From a virus, in IMG/VR virus record IMGVR_UViG_3300017728_000022, positions 1 to 43,350 of that record: DNA of 43,350 nt. The stretch is one strand, 5' to 3'. A program made the position numbers and the translations under genes. The notes beneath the pieces are model-generated. The model was not told the DNA's origin. It did not search any database and saw only the letters and a list, made by a program, of their open reading frames with translations. Positions 15,534-25,498 of this stretch are shown here, one piece after another (within the stretch, counting starts at the first letter, position 1; every line of letters begins with the position of its first letter).

Positions 15534-18500
15534 TTAAGTTGGATTAAGTGGATCGTAATCAGGTAAATACGCGCCTGTGCAAACGTCGAATGATACATAA
15601 GCAAAGAGAGCCGGATCGCAAGGCTGCCCAGTTTGACATTGATTGCCAGATGTACCTAGTCCTCCTGAAAATATTTCAGGACCTCCTTGCTCTCCAGCAG
15701 TTGAACCTTTCTGAATCACTGAAAATTGAACTGCGTCCGCGTGAGTATTAAAACTTCCATTTGCATTATAAGTATCAGGTTCAAATGTAAATGTAACATA
15801 GCAATTATTAAAAGTGTCAGGAAAATCATTAGCTACAGTTTGGGCTTGGTCCTCGGTTAAACTTAAATACGATATTCTATAGTTTTGTTTGTTACTACCA
15901 TAAGCTGGAGTGACATATTTTTGTAAACTATTATTTGGATCATTACCCCATTCAGGCTCATTATTAGCGTACAGCTCATTGGTGGGATTTCCTAGTCCAT
16001 CAATATTTCCTTGAGCTACAGCACTTGGTATTGGGTTGCCCACCCCGGGTGGGTGAGAATAAGGATCACCAGTTCGGCTATTTGGATTACCGTTAGCATC
16101 TAAGGTAAGTGAATCGAAATAAGTGGTTCCTCTGTTACCAACATAGAGTCTTCCAATTACAACACCTCCATTCACATGCTTGTTAGCTACCAGTCTATAA
16201 GTACCTCTACCACACGAATGACCACTGGATGCTTTTTGTTTTTGAGGAACTACAAATGTAAGATCATTTGGATCTGTCCAGGTGGTTGGTACCACAGAGC
16301 CTCCTGTAAACGCCACAAAATCTAGATTTAATAAAGCTGCAACTAAGCCATCTTCCTCGACTAGCAAACTATCTGAAAGATTATCTGGGTCAGTAACAGT
16401 TATAGTGTATGAGAATGTGCCCTGTGGTACAGTCCCTGTTATTGATGCTGTTCCTGTAAAACCATTCCCTGTAGTAGTCAACTGTAAAGTGGAAGGTAAA
16501 TTAGATACGCTCCACCCCAATTCTGATAAAGTATGATCAGGATCTATTGCTGTTATACCTGTCCAACTATATGGATCACCAGCGGTAAAAGGACCAGCTG
16601 GAGGCGTTGAGTTTATAACAGGCCCTTCTGGAACTGATATTATTTCAACATCTACAGTAGCAGGAGAACTATATCTAGATCCATTATAACTTCTATAAGT
16701 GAAACTGCCGGCTCCTCCATAGTAATTTAATACATTAGGCGTAAAAATTATTTCGTCTCCATTAACAGCGCCTAAAACCCCATTTAGAGTGTTGTCGGAT
16801 GCAATCTCGTATGTAAGTGGGAAGCCTTGTGGGTCGCTACCTGTCAATGTCAATACGGTACAAGATGTGCAATCTTCTAAAACTTCATAATATTTATTAT
16901 CAGCATTAGGGGGTTGTATTTGAATGGCACAATCAGGTTCTCCGAATACATGCACATTAAATACAGTTACCGGAGGAGCTATTATATTATTGGCTCTACC
17001 GATACCTTGCATTGGAAACTCCTGTGAATCTAAATTATTATTATCGTTGGATGTGAAATATTTGCCCTCTCCTTTTATGTATTGGAAATATTTGTTTTCC
17101 TTATCTAAAAATTGTTTTATAAACCCATTTTGAAGATCTGTGTTCATGTACTGAGTGTACCAACCCTCGTGCAATAAAGTTTCAGAAGTTAAACTTTGCA
17201 ACTGTAAAGCCTCTACTTCTGCTAAAGATAGGTTAGAGTATTGATCATTGCTATACACATATTCTCTTGATTTACTACCTGAGTAATTTAAAGTCTTATA
17301 CTTTTTTACTACGTTAGGCATTTCATTGATTAAGAAATCAACTGAACTATCATATTGAGTGCCATAGAAATTGTTTCTTACAGAATCAGCTGTTCTGTGC
17401 TCCCACATTCTACCGTTTCTAAAAGTATAATATCTATCATTTAAACTTATACCTCCTTCTGTACTAAAAGTTTTTCTGCTTTCCCAGCCTTTCACTTCTT
17501 CTTTAAAAGATACCACTGTATTATTAGGAGTATATATTGACCAATTACCTTTTATAAAAAATCTATCTTGAAATCTACTAGCCCATTCATCAGTTAGTCC
17601 ATCTAAACATAAATTATAAGCTTTTTTATCATCGTCAAAAGAGCCCCATAAGTATTGAGATTGCTTTAAGTTATCAGAATAGAAGTCACCCATACCATAC
17701 CTAGATATATCTTCAAGGCCATCATTTGATAATCTTAAAACAACACCCCTGTTTTTATCAGTAAAATATGTTCTGAATCCATACGAAGCAAAACTTTCAG
17801 GGTTTTTGCTTATGCCAAATTCTCCTGCGTAAGGAACTGCTTGCCCTAATACATTATTGTTAGATGTAACATTAGAGTTACCATCCGCATTAAATAACGC
17901 ATCTTTATTAGCGAGTATACGAAGTATTTTATCTTCGCATAAAGCCACTAAATTGGTATCTCTTGAATGTAATTTTTGTATAGAGCTATATATAGGATTA
18001 AGATCCTTAGTTATTTTTTCTGCTTGTATAAATTGATTTAGGTTATTTACACCAGATGTTGAATTAAATATTTGAGAATATATTAAACCTGTTAATCTTC
18101 TTTCCTCAGCATAAGGCTCTTTTAAAGTGGCTGAAACTATAGGGCCATTGTCTATAGTGACCGCATTGTAATCATCACGTACCCTGTCTGATTCAACCCC
18201 GTTACCAAAAGATATACAATTATGCCAGTCTAGTATATGAGGGTTGCCATACTCACTCATTGGGTAAACCTTAGAAGCCGCATAATATAATTCTAATTCA
18301 GCTGATTCTTTAGGCTCTGTTTCAAATATACCTGGATTATCACTAGTAAAAGTTACTGTGTCAGGAAGCACGGTTAAAAACTCCATGCGAGGTGAGCTTG
18401 CATCATTCATAGGGCGATTGCCTCCTCTAGGAAAAGACCAACCAGCGGGTCCTTGAAATAAACCAGTACCGTTAGCTACTGTATCAATAGGTTTAACTTT

Positions 18501-21365
18501 AAGTTGAAATCTAGTTCTCTTGTTTGATCCCTTGTTGTATTTGTTTCTTTTTGAATTATTTTCGTAATTCCTAACTCTTTGAAATTCTTTGGTCGCTGTT
18601 ATCTCGTATATAACTTGATCAGGATCCTCCTCAAATCTAAAAAGACCGCCAACTTGTAAAAGTATATCTACAGCATCTCTGTATTGATTGTAGACTGTCC
18701 TACCTACATTAAAATCTGCACCTTGTGGCCATATACCCGTGAAAGATACTGTAATATCATTACCTCCTACAGTATAAGCAGCGCCAGTAGAGCCGTTGGC
18801 ATTAGCTACAGACCCTTGATCTACGAACCAACCGGTATAACCCCAGCCTCCGGTAATGTAACTTCTATTAACACCAGTGCCAATAAAACCCATTTTTAAA
18901 GATTGCTTTACTGCATAATTATTTGAGTTAATAGATGATAATATATATTCCTGTAAAGTTGAATCCTTATATAGTTTAATAAAAAACCTACCTTCAAATT
19001 CTGGTTTATCATCAAAATCCTCTGTAGCAAATTGTACATTTAACCCAACAACTTTATTACCATTAGCGTCGGTAGTGAAAGACATGTCGTCCCCAAATTT
19101 ACCCTCTATTGTTATTCTTAGCGTGTTACTGCCGTCGGTTTGAATACTAGTTACATTATACCAATTACTTCTTGTTGTAGTTGTATATACTCTTACTATT
19201 CTTTGCTTTTGCGTTGAATCTAATATAGATCTAGCTGTGCTAGCCTCTAGGGCATCTTCTTTTATATCTATAGCTGTAAAATCTGGTTGAGGTATTCCAG
19301 TGTCAAGTATATTATCACTGCCGTCAACACTACCTGCAACTTTTATTACTTTTCTTAAAAACAGAGGCGCTTCATTTGAAATAGCTACTACTTTGTATTT
19401 AGCAGGTATTGATACAAATTCGTCTTTGTCATGTCTTTTCTTTAGCTCTAAGAACGTAGATTCGTCAACTTTATTTCTTTCTGCAGAAGGAAAACTTATC
19501 CAAACATTACCGTCTTCAGCATCGTACCACCTGTCCATAGCTAGGTTGTAATACTCGTTAGATGTTTCTTTTATATAGTATCTAAAACCCTCGAAACCAA
19601 TAGGGACATTTCCATCGGTTTGAGCTGTTATTTGGTTATACTCAATTGCTTCAGGTTTTTGTAATGTTGTTGCAGCAGATTCCGATGTAAAAACCGGTGT
19701 TTGTCTACCATATTTATCCTGGAATACTACACCTACTTGATATGTTCTCTGCGATTTTATAGATTGGAATGGTACTTTTGGTAAACTTTCACCTGCCAGC
19801 GTTAGTGTATGCTCACAGCTGCCATTAGTGTAGTCACAGTCCCATTTGTCATTATGAGTAATAGTTTGTGTTAAAGTAGGAGATACATCTATATTAAACA
19901 GATCTTTTAAATTAAAGTTTTGAAGATAATTACCATAGACTATTCTATTACCGGTAATTTCTTGAGATTTTGCTACCCTAGGTACGTTATCATAATTTCT
20001 TAATAGCTGATTAGACGGCAATATTGAAGATATGATTTCAGATTCTATATTGAATTCGTTAGCGTTCCATATATCATCACCCTTAATGAATGTATCTACT
20101 ACATACACGCTTGTACTATTACTTTCTTTATACAAAAGATCTACTTCAACAACATCTAAAGGTATATTAGAGGGTCTAAAGCCTTCTATGATACATTGCC
20201 TAAGCTGGTTTACCATACCTAGATTATACCCTTTTTTTGTTTCGTAATCAAATTCACCAGGTAAGAATGCTATTTCAGAGAATGGGGAAAAAGTTGAATA
20301 ATATCCATCTTTATATTTGTACCTGTAAGCAAATCTTGGAAACTTAAATTCAAAAAATGGTGGCTCATCAATTTTAACCTCCCAAAATATTTCTACATCT
20401 TGTACAGTTTCCGGGACTACAAGTATTTTTACTTCAGCATAAGTTTGTGTAACCCCTGGAGGGACAGCCATTACTTCTACTCTTACTTGATATTCGTTTT
20501 CAAAATTTTCATCATCTACAGCAGACCCGTCTAAGGTTAGTATATCACCTACCCTATAAAAAGGATAAGGCGAGCTAGCCCATGTTAAAGTTAATTCCTC
20601 CCCTATTTGCATAGGAATTCTACAAGTAATATCTACACAGTTACCAGTAGCTGCTCCAGGATCTTCTGTTACAAAATTTTGTTGAGTTGTAGTTTCAACT
20701 ATAGCTGGATTACCGTCTTGATCTACTGCTCGTGTTTCAGACAGCTGTAAGCTAAGCGGGACCGTTGGTGCTTTCTTTATAACAGTAATGTCCTCTTCTA
20801 TGAAATCTCTACCATTGAATACCGTATGAGTGAAAAAGTTTCCCGTTAAGCCCGGGGTTGGGGAAGTAGCGCTTTTAAAATCATTTATATTTATTACCTT
20901 AGGCTCAGTTTGATTATCTGTCCAAAATAATAAATCTTCAATTATATTTATACCTGTTATTAAATAATCTTTACTAAAATTTAATATACCTTGTGTGTCT
21001 ACTAAAACCGGGACAACTACTTCTGTTTTTTGGTCGTACTCCGCAATAGCACTCACTCCTACACTTGATATGAACCAGTATATGGTTTCGTTTATTGCAT
21101 CTCTTATTTCACCTATTTTAACAGGGGACACTAAAGCGTTTATATAACCAGATCCCCATTCGGTGTAAACACCTGTGCTTGGATTTTTATAGCTATATAT
21201 TTTAGGCGTATTACCTTGAATATTTTGCAAAGCACCTACATTACCTGTGTCAGACGTAGATATTTCTAAGTTTAGAGCATCTCTATACTCGCCATTTGGA
21301 ACTAAACGCTCATCAAGGTCTTTGTTCATTCTCCCTGACGTAAACGTGTGAATTAATTCTGGCAT
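15534..21365 (-). CDS. Long tail/stabilisation protein with C-terminal Ig/cadherin-like domains (1943 aa)
   Basis: The N-terminus has GRMNKDLDERLVPNGEYRDA at residues 11-30, then LNLEIS and NVGALQNIQGN. I recall this combination as a hallmark of large stabilisation or tail-tube proteins of marine podoviruses and crAss-like phages. The following ~1400 residues are beta-rich with many aromatic residues, as in propeller-like tail proteins. From about residue 1480, a Cys-rich turn (CAIQIQPP, EDCTSCTVLTLTGSDPQG) leads into two Ig/cadherin-like repeats (TLTGSDPQGFPLTYEIASD and ITVTDPDNLSD). A Gly-rich terminal domain with more cysteines follows and may be the receptor-binding end. It follows the 303-aa connector protein by three bases. 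Family placement is from memory of the N-terminal motif; the Ig call is from sequence pattern. Confidence 0.8.
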   Translation of the reverse strand: MPELIHTFTSGRMNKDLDERLVPNGEYRDALNLEISTSDTGNVGALQNIQGNTPKIYSYKNPSTGVYTEWGSGYINALVSPVKIGEIRDAINETIYWFISSVGVSAIAEYDQKTEVVVPVLVDTQGILNFSKDYLITGINIIEDLLFWTDNQTEPKVININDFKSATSPTPGLTGNFFTHTVFNGRDFIEEDITVIKKAPTVPLSLQLSETRAVDQDGNPAIVETTTQQNFVTEDPGAATGNCVDITCRIPMQIGEELTLTWASSPYPFYRVGDILTLDGSAVDDENFENEYQVRVEVMAVPPGVTQTYAEVKILVVPETVQDVEIFWEVKIDEPPFFEFKFPRFAYRYKYKDGYYSTFSPFSEIAFLPGEFDYETKKGYNLGMVNQLRQCIIEGFRPSNIPLDVVEVDLLYKESNSTSVYVVDTFIKGDDIWNANEFNIESEIISSILPSNQLLRNYDNVPRVAKSQEITGNRIVYGNYLQNFNLKDLFNIDVSPTLTQTITHNDKWDCDYTNGSCEHTLTLAGESLPKVPFQSIKSQRTYQVGVVFQDKYGRQTPVFTSESAATTLQKPEAIEYNQITAQTDGNVPIGFEGFRYYIKETSNEYYNLAMDRWYDAEDGNVWISFPSAERNKVDESTFLELKKRHDKDEFVSIPAKYKVVAISNEAPLFLRKVIKVAGSVDGSDNILDTGIPQPDFTAIDIKEDALEASTARSILDSTQKQRIVRVYTTTTRSNWYNVTSIQTDGSNTLRITIEGKFGDDMSFTTDANGNKVVGLNVQFATEDFDDKPEFEGRFFIKLYKDSTLQEYILSSINSNNYAVKQSLKMGFIGTGVNRSYITGGWGYTGWFVDQGSVANANGSTGAAYTVGGNDITVSFTGIWPQGADFNVGRTVYNQYRDAVDILLQVGGLFRFEEDPDQVIYEITATKEFQRVRNYENNSKRNKYNKGSNKRTRFQLKVKPIDTVANGTGLFQGPAGWSFPRGGNRPMNDASSPRMEFLTVLPDTVTFTSDNPGIFETEPKESAELELYYAASKVYPMSEYGNPHILDWHNCISFGNGVESDRVRDDYNAVTIDNGPIVSATLKEPYAEERRLTGLIYSQIFNSTSGVNNLNQFIQAEKITKDLNPIYSSIQKLHSRDTNLVALCEDKILRILANKDALFNADGNSNVTSNNNVLGQAVPYAGEFGISKNPESFASYGFRTYFTDKNRGVVLRLSNDGLEDISRYGMGDFYSDNLKQSQYLWGSFDDDKKAYNLCLDGLTDEWASRFQDRFFIKGNWSIYTPNNTVVSFKEEVKGWESRKTFSTEGGISLNDRYYTFRNGRMWEHRTADSVRNNFYGTQYDSSVDFLINEMPNVVKKYKTLNYSGSKSREYVYSNDQYSNLSLAEVEALQLQSLTSETLLHEGWYTQYMNTDLQNGFIKQFLDKENKYFQYIKGEGKYFTSNDNNNLDSQEFPMQGIGRANNIIAPPVTVFNVHVFGEPDCAIQIQPPNADNKYYEVLEDCTSCTVLTLTGSDPQGFPLTYEIASDNTLNGVLGAVNGDEIIFTPNVLNYYGGAGSFTYRSYNGSRYSSPATVDVEIISVPEGPVINSTPPAGPFTAGDPYSWTGITAIDPDHTLSELGWSVSNLPSTLQLTTTGNGFTGTASITGTVPQGTFSYTITVTDPDNLSDSLLVEEDGLVAALLNLDFVAFTGGSVVPTTWTDPNDLTFVVPQKQKASSGHSCGRGTYRLVANKHVNGGVVIGRLYVGNRGTTYFDSLTLDANGNPNSRTGDPYSHPPGVGNPIPSAVAQGNIDGLGNPTNELYANNEPEWGNDPNNSLQKYVTPAYGSNKQNYRISYLSLTEDQAQTVANDFPDTFNNCYVTFTFEPDTYNANGSFNTHADAVQFSVIQKGSTAGEQGGPEIFSGGLGTSGNQCQTGQPCDPALFAYVSFDVCTGAYLPDYDPLNPT

Positions 21366-21368
21366 ATT

Positions 21369-22280
21369 CTAGTGTTTTATGATTTTGGACTTATTGCGCA
21401 TAACTTGAGCAATTTCCTCTATTTTAATATTTGATAATCTTATTTTTGTATTACGTCTCGCAGCAGCTAATTCTCTTTTAAATCTATTAACTAAGTATTC
21501 CGGAGTATTGATTCTCGTTGCTAAAATCGCGTGAGCTATGTATTTATACATTGCTTCCTCTGCAAATTTATGTACTGTAAGATCCTCGTCGTCCCCGCTT
21601 AAGCCGTCAGATATATATTTTAATGTGACTATTCTACCTACAAAGCTAGAGTCAAAGTTTATTATGTTGGCTATGGGATCTATATAAAATACACCATTAG
21701 CTTGAGCTCTTTCTGGCGTTAGCCCATATCTTCTTCCAAAGTGATTATTAGCAATTATGTCAGAGCTATTTATATTGTCTGAATTTTGTTGACCACTAGG
21801 TGCGGATTGGAAAGCTGTCTTTGTTTGCGATTGATCCGCTAATAATAGTTCCCTGTTTTGCTCATCGTACAAGTATTGGTAGTCTGATCCTTGCAATATA
21901 GGTAATGGATTTGAAGTTTTTATAGCAGGGTAGACTACTCTTTCAATCCCTCTTTCGTCTGTCCATGTTACCTTAACATAATTTACATAATCTTTAGGCA
22001 GTATAAAATTCAGGCTTGGCCCTATCTCTATTTCTTGTGACTTTACAGATGGTAAAATATCATAGCTAAACTCTTGTAAACAACGCTGAGCATGAAAAGC
22101 TACGTCCGTTCGTTTTATTTTGCTTATTATCTTACCTTCACCTACATAAGATATTATAAAGTTATTCACGATATCTTTAATGCTTGTAAATTGGTACGCT
22201 CCATAATCTTCATCCCAGCTATTCCATTGACCGTCTGGACCTAAGTAGTATTGTTCGTCTGTTTGGTTTATTACGCTCAT
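21369..22280 (-). CDS. Head-tail connector / ring-like protein (303 aa)
   Basis: This 303-aa protein contains DILPSVKSQEIEIGPSLNF followed by ILPKDYVNYVKVTWTDERG. That strand-turn-strand block recurs in connector or tail-tubular proteins of marine and Bacteroidota podoviruses. A later segment (PIANIINFDSSFVGRIVTLKY, written here in part) is typical of the same proteins. The C-terminus is basic. Lying between a second connector-like protein and the long tail protein, it probably forms part of the neck or tail ring below the portal. The name is inferred from position and the recognised block. Confidence 0.75.
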   Translation of the reverse strand: MSVINQTDEQYYLGPDGQWNSWDEDYGAYQFTSIKDIVNNFIISYVGEGKIISKIKRTDVAFHAQRCLQEFSYDILPSVKSQEIEIGPSLNFILPKDYVNYVKVTWTDERGIERVVYPAIKTSNPLPILQGSDYQYLYDEQNRELLLADQSQTKTAFQSAPSGQQNSDNINSSDIIANNHFGRRYGLTPERAQANGVFYIDPIANIINFDSSFVGRIVTLKYISDGLSGDDEDLTVHKFAEEAMYKYIAHAILATRINTPEYLVNRFKRELAAARRNTKIRLSNIKIEEIAQVMRNKSKIIKH

Positions 22281-22283
22281 AGA

Positions 22284-23069
22284 TTATGCTTTTTCTTGTT
22301 GTATTTGTTCTTGTTCTTCTGAATTAAATACTTGATATATACTCAAATCTTTAACTAGCAGTCCAGCTAATTCTAATATCTTTATAACCAATTCAGATTC
22401 TTCTGATGGATCTAATTCAAAATTAACAGAGTAAGTAGAGTCATATAATGCTTCTCCATAAACTGTTTGGTATTTCAATTCTACTTTTTTTGGCCTTTTT
22501 ATATACGTTGCGCTAACATCCGTAACTATATCAGAATTACCGTAAACCTCTAGTCCTTCTGTATCAGAAGTATATACTGGTCTTGAATCCTTAGGTTTGG
22601 TTAAAGGAGAAGAGTTTATATATAAAAATTCATTATGATTTATCCTTTCAGCTTCAACATAATGTATATTTTCTTGTCTGTAGACAGTTGGATTTGCTAC
22701 TGGGTAATTTGCGGGTTGAGTAGGAGAAGGATATAAGTCTTTAGTTGTTACATGCTTATATATAATTGTACCAAGTCGGTACATGTCTGTTGGTAAAACA
22801 AACCGTGTATCTGTAAGATTACGTATCAAGGCTTGCTTAGTTTCAAATGCTGATATTTTTTTATTTAATACATCAAGCATGTCAGAGTATTCAGTGTCGT
22901 TGCCTGGTACCCTCCCGAACTGGTTGATGTCATAAAAGTATTGTTCAAACAAATCCATTTGAGCTTGATTTGCAAACAAATTAAATTCCTGAGGCGTAAC
23001 ATACCCTCGTTGTTCTTTATTGAGTATTCCTAATACTCTTTGGTAAACAGTATCTATACTTACGCTCAT
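22284..23069 (-). CDS. Connector / ring-like neck protein (261 aa)
   Basis: This 261-aa protein starts MSVSIDTVYQRVLGILNKEQ followed by RGYVTPQEFNLFANQAQMDL. That N-terminal pattern (short helix, RGY(V/F)TPxEFN, then a helix ending in FEQYFYDIN) is one I recall from the first ring or tail-tubular-like protein of crAss-like and related podoviruses. The protein ends in a Glu/Gln-rich helix (FNSEEQEQIQQEKA). It is three bases from the 303-aa neck protein and is preceded by a strong RNA hairpin. A role attaching the tail to the portal is inferred. Confidence 0.75.
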   Translation of the reverse strand: MSVSIDTVYQRVLGILNKEQRGYVTPQEFNLFANQAQMDLFEQYFYDINQFGRVPGNDTEYSDMLDVLNKKISAFETKQALIRNLTDTRFVLPTDMYRLGTIIYKHVTTKDLYPSPTQPANYPVANPTVYRQENIHYVEAERINHNEFLYINSSPLTKPKDSRPVYTSDTEGLEVYGNSDIVTDVSATYIKRPKKVELKYQTVYGEALYDSTYSVNFELDPSEESELVIKILELAGLLVKDLSIYQVFNSEEQEQIQQEKA

Positions 23070-23085
23070 ATTCTTTTATTATTAT

Positions 23086-23128
23086 TTATAGTGATTAGGC
23101 CACTTTTAAAGCGACCTAACCGCTATAA
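23086..23128 (-). promoter_or_regulatory. 43-nt near-perfect intergenic RNA hairpin
   Basis: On the minus strand the arms TTATAG...CTATAA and TTAGGTCGCTT...AAGTGGCCTAA fold into about 20 base pairs with one C-A mismatch, a few G-U pairs and a 3-nt UAA loop. It lies between the 277-aa and 261-aa genes. No U tract follows, so it is more likely an mRNA processing or stability element, or a partial attenuator, than a full terminator. Confidence 0.7.
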
Positions 23129-23135
23129 AAGTAAC

Positions 23136-23969
23136 TTAATAAAGTTTCTTCATTATTGCTTTATAAACCTCCATACCTTCATCTGTCTTGAAGTATGCAG
23201 CTAAAGCGGAATAAGGGTGCTCATCAAAAGGAATCGTTAATAATTTTCTATTTGTGTCACCGTAAGAAAATGTTCGCTGATCTTGAGATAAGCTTATGAT
23301 TCCAGCTTCTACAGCTTTCACGCCTACATTTCTTAATTGAACATTATCATCATTTACTAGCTGAATGAAAGTTTGAGGTTGTCTTTTTGCAAAGATCATT
23401 AAATCTCTTTTTATCTCACTAGAAGATAACTGACTAACCTTGCTTCCAAATTCAACCCTAAGAATTGCTTCAGCCTCATCTACAGTTAATTTCTTAGCTG
23501 CGTTTAAAGCCGCTAATTCAAGCTCAATCCAATCTAATTCATTTTCTGATATTCCAACAGGATCAAATTCATAATATATTTGATCTTTATATGGGTGGTA
23601 TAATGATAATAATTTTTGAAGTGCAACTCTTTCTTTAGGTACTACTAATTGGCCATTACGTAATATAATTCTGCCTAATGTTGAAGTTCCTTTTTGTTCG
23701 TCTACAAAAGCAGACGGTTGATTTGTTGCATATCTAATTTCTCTATTGTAACCTAATTCTTTGTCAAAATACAATAAAGGTTTTCTTGCAGAATGCTTTG
23801 AAGGTAAACTATAAACTAATGGTGATTTACCTGTTTTTAAAACATAAGTTCTGTCTTTAAATTCAAACACTGGCTTTACCGGTGCTTTTACTTTTGGTGT
23901 TGCTTTTTCCGCAACGATTTGAGGCGCAACCTCAACAGTTTCTTCTGCTACTTTAGCCTTTTTAGCCAT
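23136..23969 (-). CDS. Putative head-associated structural protein downstream of capsid gene (277 aa)
   Basis: The first ~35 residues are a Lys/Ala/Val/Pro-rich flexible arm (MAKKAKVAEETVEVAPQIV). A folded domain follows with RKPLLYFDKELGYNREIRYA, TNQPSAFVDEQKG and LLSLYHPYKDQIYYEFD. I recall that combination from structural proteins encoded just after the capsid gene in marine phages. RNA hairpins on both sides separate it from the capsid gene and from the connectors, suggesting its dosage is set separately. It may be a head-completion or decoration protein. No enzyme motif is seen. Confidence 0.7.
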   Translation of the reverse strand: MAKKAKVAEETVEVAPQIVAEKATPKVKAPVKPVFEFKDRTYVLKTGKSPLVYSLPSKHSARKPLLYFDKELGYNREIRYATNQPSAFVDEQKGTSTLGRIILRNGQLVVPKERVALQKLLSLYHPYKDQIYYEFDPVGISENELDWIELELAALNAAKKLTVDEAEAILRVEFGSKVSQLSSSEIKRDLMIFAKRQPQTFIQLVNDDNVQLRNVGVKAVEAGIISLSQDQRTFSYGDTNRKLLTIPFDEHPYSALAAYFKTDEGMEVYKAIMKKLY

Positions 23970-24005
23970 AATATAATAAAATTAAATAATTGATAAAAGT
24001 AATAA

Positions 24006-24032
24006 TTACCCCCGTTGATGTAACGAGGGTAA
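24006..24032 (-). terminator. Hairpin after the major capsid gene (possible partial terminator)
   Basis: On the minus strand TTACCCTCGTT pairs with AACGGGGGTAA (11 bp, one U-G) around a 5-nt loop, 20 bases after the capsid stop codon. The following sequence is T-rich but broken (TTATTACTTTT). It probably attenuates read-through or protects the abundant capsid mRNA 3' end. Confidence 0.65.
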
Positions 24033-24051
24033 GAATTACATTAATTAAGCT

Positions 24052-25476
24052 CTATGCTTTTTTCAATAACACAAAGTTGTTAGCAGCTTGTACACATAAA
24101 CATCTTTCTGATAAGAAATGAACGTTCATTGCGTCTTCGTCACTTGTATAGTTTCCACCAACAGATCCAGTGATCCAAGATTTCATTTTTCTATCATCTG
24201 CTTCAGAAGCTCTGTAACGGATGTGTAAGAATGGTCTTGAAATGTTCTGCCCTAATGCTTGGTCATATACAGTTGAAGTTCCAGCTGGTACAATAACACC
24301 TTCAACATCTCCAACTAATCCACGTGTAGTAGCGTCGTTTAAGTATTTCCAGTCTGTTTTGTAAAAGTCGTAAGAACCTCTTCGGAATCCAGAGAATCCT
24401 AAGTTAAGTGCCATGTCTTCAGAATTTTCAAATACTCCAAAAGAAGTACCTCCAGTTCCATAAGAATTTTGAGCAGCTAACATATTGTCGATACCTAAAG
24501 ATGTAGAACGATCTAAGAATAACATATTCTCTTCAATTGCTCCTTGCTTATCAAGCTCTCCTAAGATAGCGTCGAAATCTTCTAGTCCAGTTCCAGCAGC
24601 TCCGAAATCAGCATCAGTATAAACTAACCCTCTGTTTTCAAGTGCAGCGAATAGTCCATCAGATCCAGTAATTTGAGTACCTCCACCTAAATTAGCAGCC
24701 GGCGTAATTGCGTTGGCAGCTTTTTCAGCTTCAATCATACTCATTTCTAATTGATCCTCAAAACGAATTCTTGCTTCGTGCTCAGACTTTAAGTACCATA
24801 AGTACCCAGAAGTTCCAGCTTCAGTAGTTACTTCAACCCATCCAATTTGTGCAGTATCAGAACCGCTTACAGCATACTTGTCTCTAAGAATGATTGGTTT
24901 GTTGTTGAATTGCTCGAAAGCAGCATCTACAGATGTACCTGCGTTGCTTGTACCTTTAGCGTATTCAGAACCGTATACAAATACTTTACCAGCAGCATGA
25001 GCAGTAATAGCTCCAGCATATCCAGCTACAGTAAGTGTTACATCTCCAGCTGCGTCAGGTGCACCAACAGATTGTACATAAGCTTTCTCAACAACTAATC
25101 CGTTGGCTGAAGCAACTACAATAGTAGCACCAGGTCCAATAAGGTTAGTTGAGTTATTAGCAGCGTCTCCAGGAATAACTACAGTTGTTGCTGTAGATAC
25201 AATTGGGTCGTATGCAATGTGTAAACGCCCTTGCTCAGACCATACTACTTGGTCAGATGCCATAGGCATTTCAGCTCCTACCATACGTAAGAATCCAGAG
25301 ATAGTACGGTTACCGTATCTTTCTACTTCTTTCTCATATACTTCTGGTAAGAATTGTTGTGTAAAATCTAAATCTGCAAGAGTTAGATAGTTGTCGTTAA
25401 ACAACGTTTGTGTTGGGCGTGGCGTTAAGTGAGCTAATGCTCCTGCGCTACCCGTAAATGATCCGTTTGCGGCCAT
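24052..25476 (-). CDS. Major capsid protein (HK97-like fold expected)
   Basis: This 474-aa protein would be the head shell subunit. It begins MAANGSFTGSAGALAHLTPR. VWSEQGRLHIAYDP lies around residues 78-91 and FRRGSYDFYKTDWKYLND near residue 360, followed by a conserved-looking C-terminus with HFLSERCLCVQAANNF. Length and gene position (after portal and scaffold-like genes) fit capsid proteins of short-tailed Bacteroidota phages. Codon choice is more uniform than in neighbours (many GCT/GCA, GTA, TCT), as expected of a highly expressed gene. A strong hairpin follows. No own protease is visible next to it. The fold is inferred from the role, not seen. Confidence 0.85.
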   Translation of the reverse strand: MAANGSFTGSAGALAHLTPRPTQTLFNDNYLTLADLDFTQQFLPEVYEKEVERYGNRTISGFLRMVGAEMPMASDQVVWSEQGRLHIAYDPIVSTATTVVIPGDAANNSTNLIGPGATIVVASANGLVVEKAYVQSVGAPDAAGDVTLTVAGYAGAITAHAAGKVFVYGSEYAKGTSNAGTSVDAAFEQFNNKPIILRDKYAVSGSDTAQIGWVEVTTEAGTSGYLWYLKSEHEARIRFEDQLEMSMIEAEKAANAITPAANLGGGTQITGSDGLFAALENRGLVYTDADFGAAGTGLEDFDAILGELDKQGAIEENMLFLDRSTSLGIDNMLAAQNSYGTGGTSFGVFENSEDMALNLGFSGFRRGSYDFYKTDWKYLNDATTRGLVGDVEGVIVPAGTSTVYDQALGQNISRPFLHIRYRASEADDRKMKSWITGSVGGNYTSDEDAMNVHFLSERCLCVQAANNFVLLKKA

Positions 25477-25498
25477 AGTCGTAAATTTTAAATATTAA

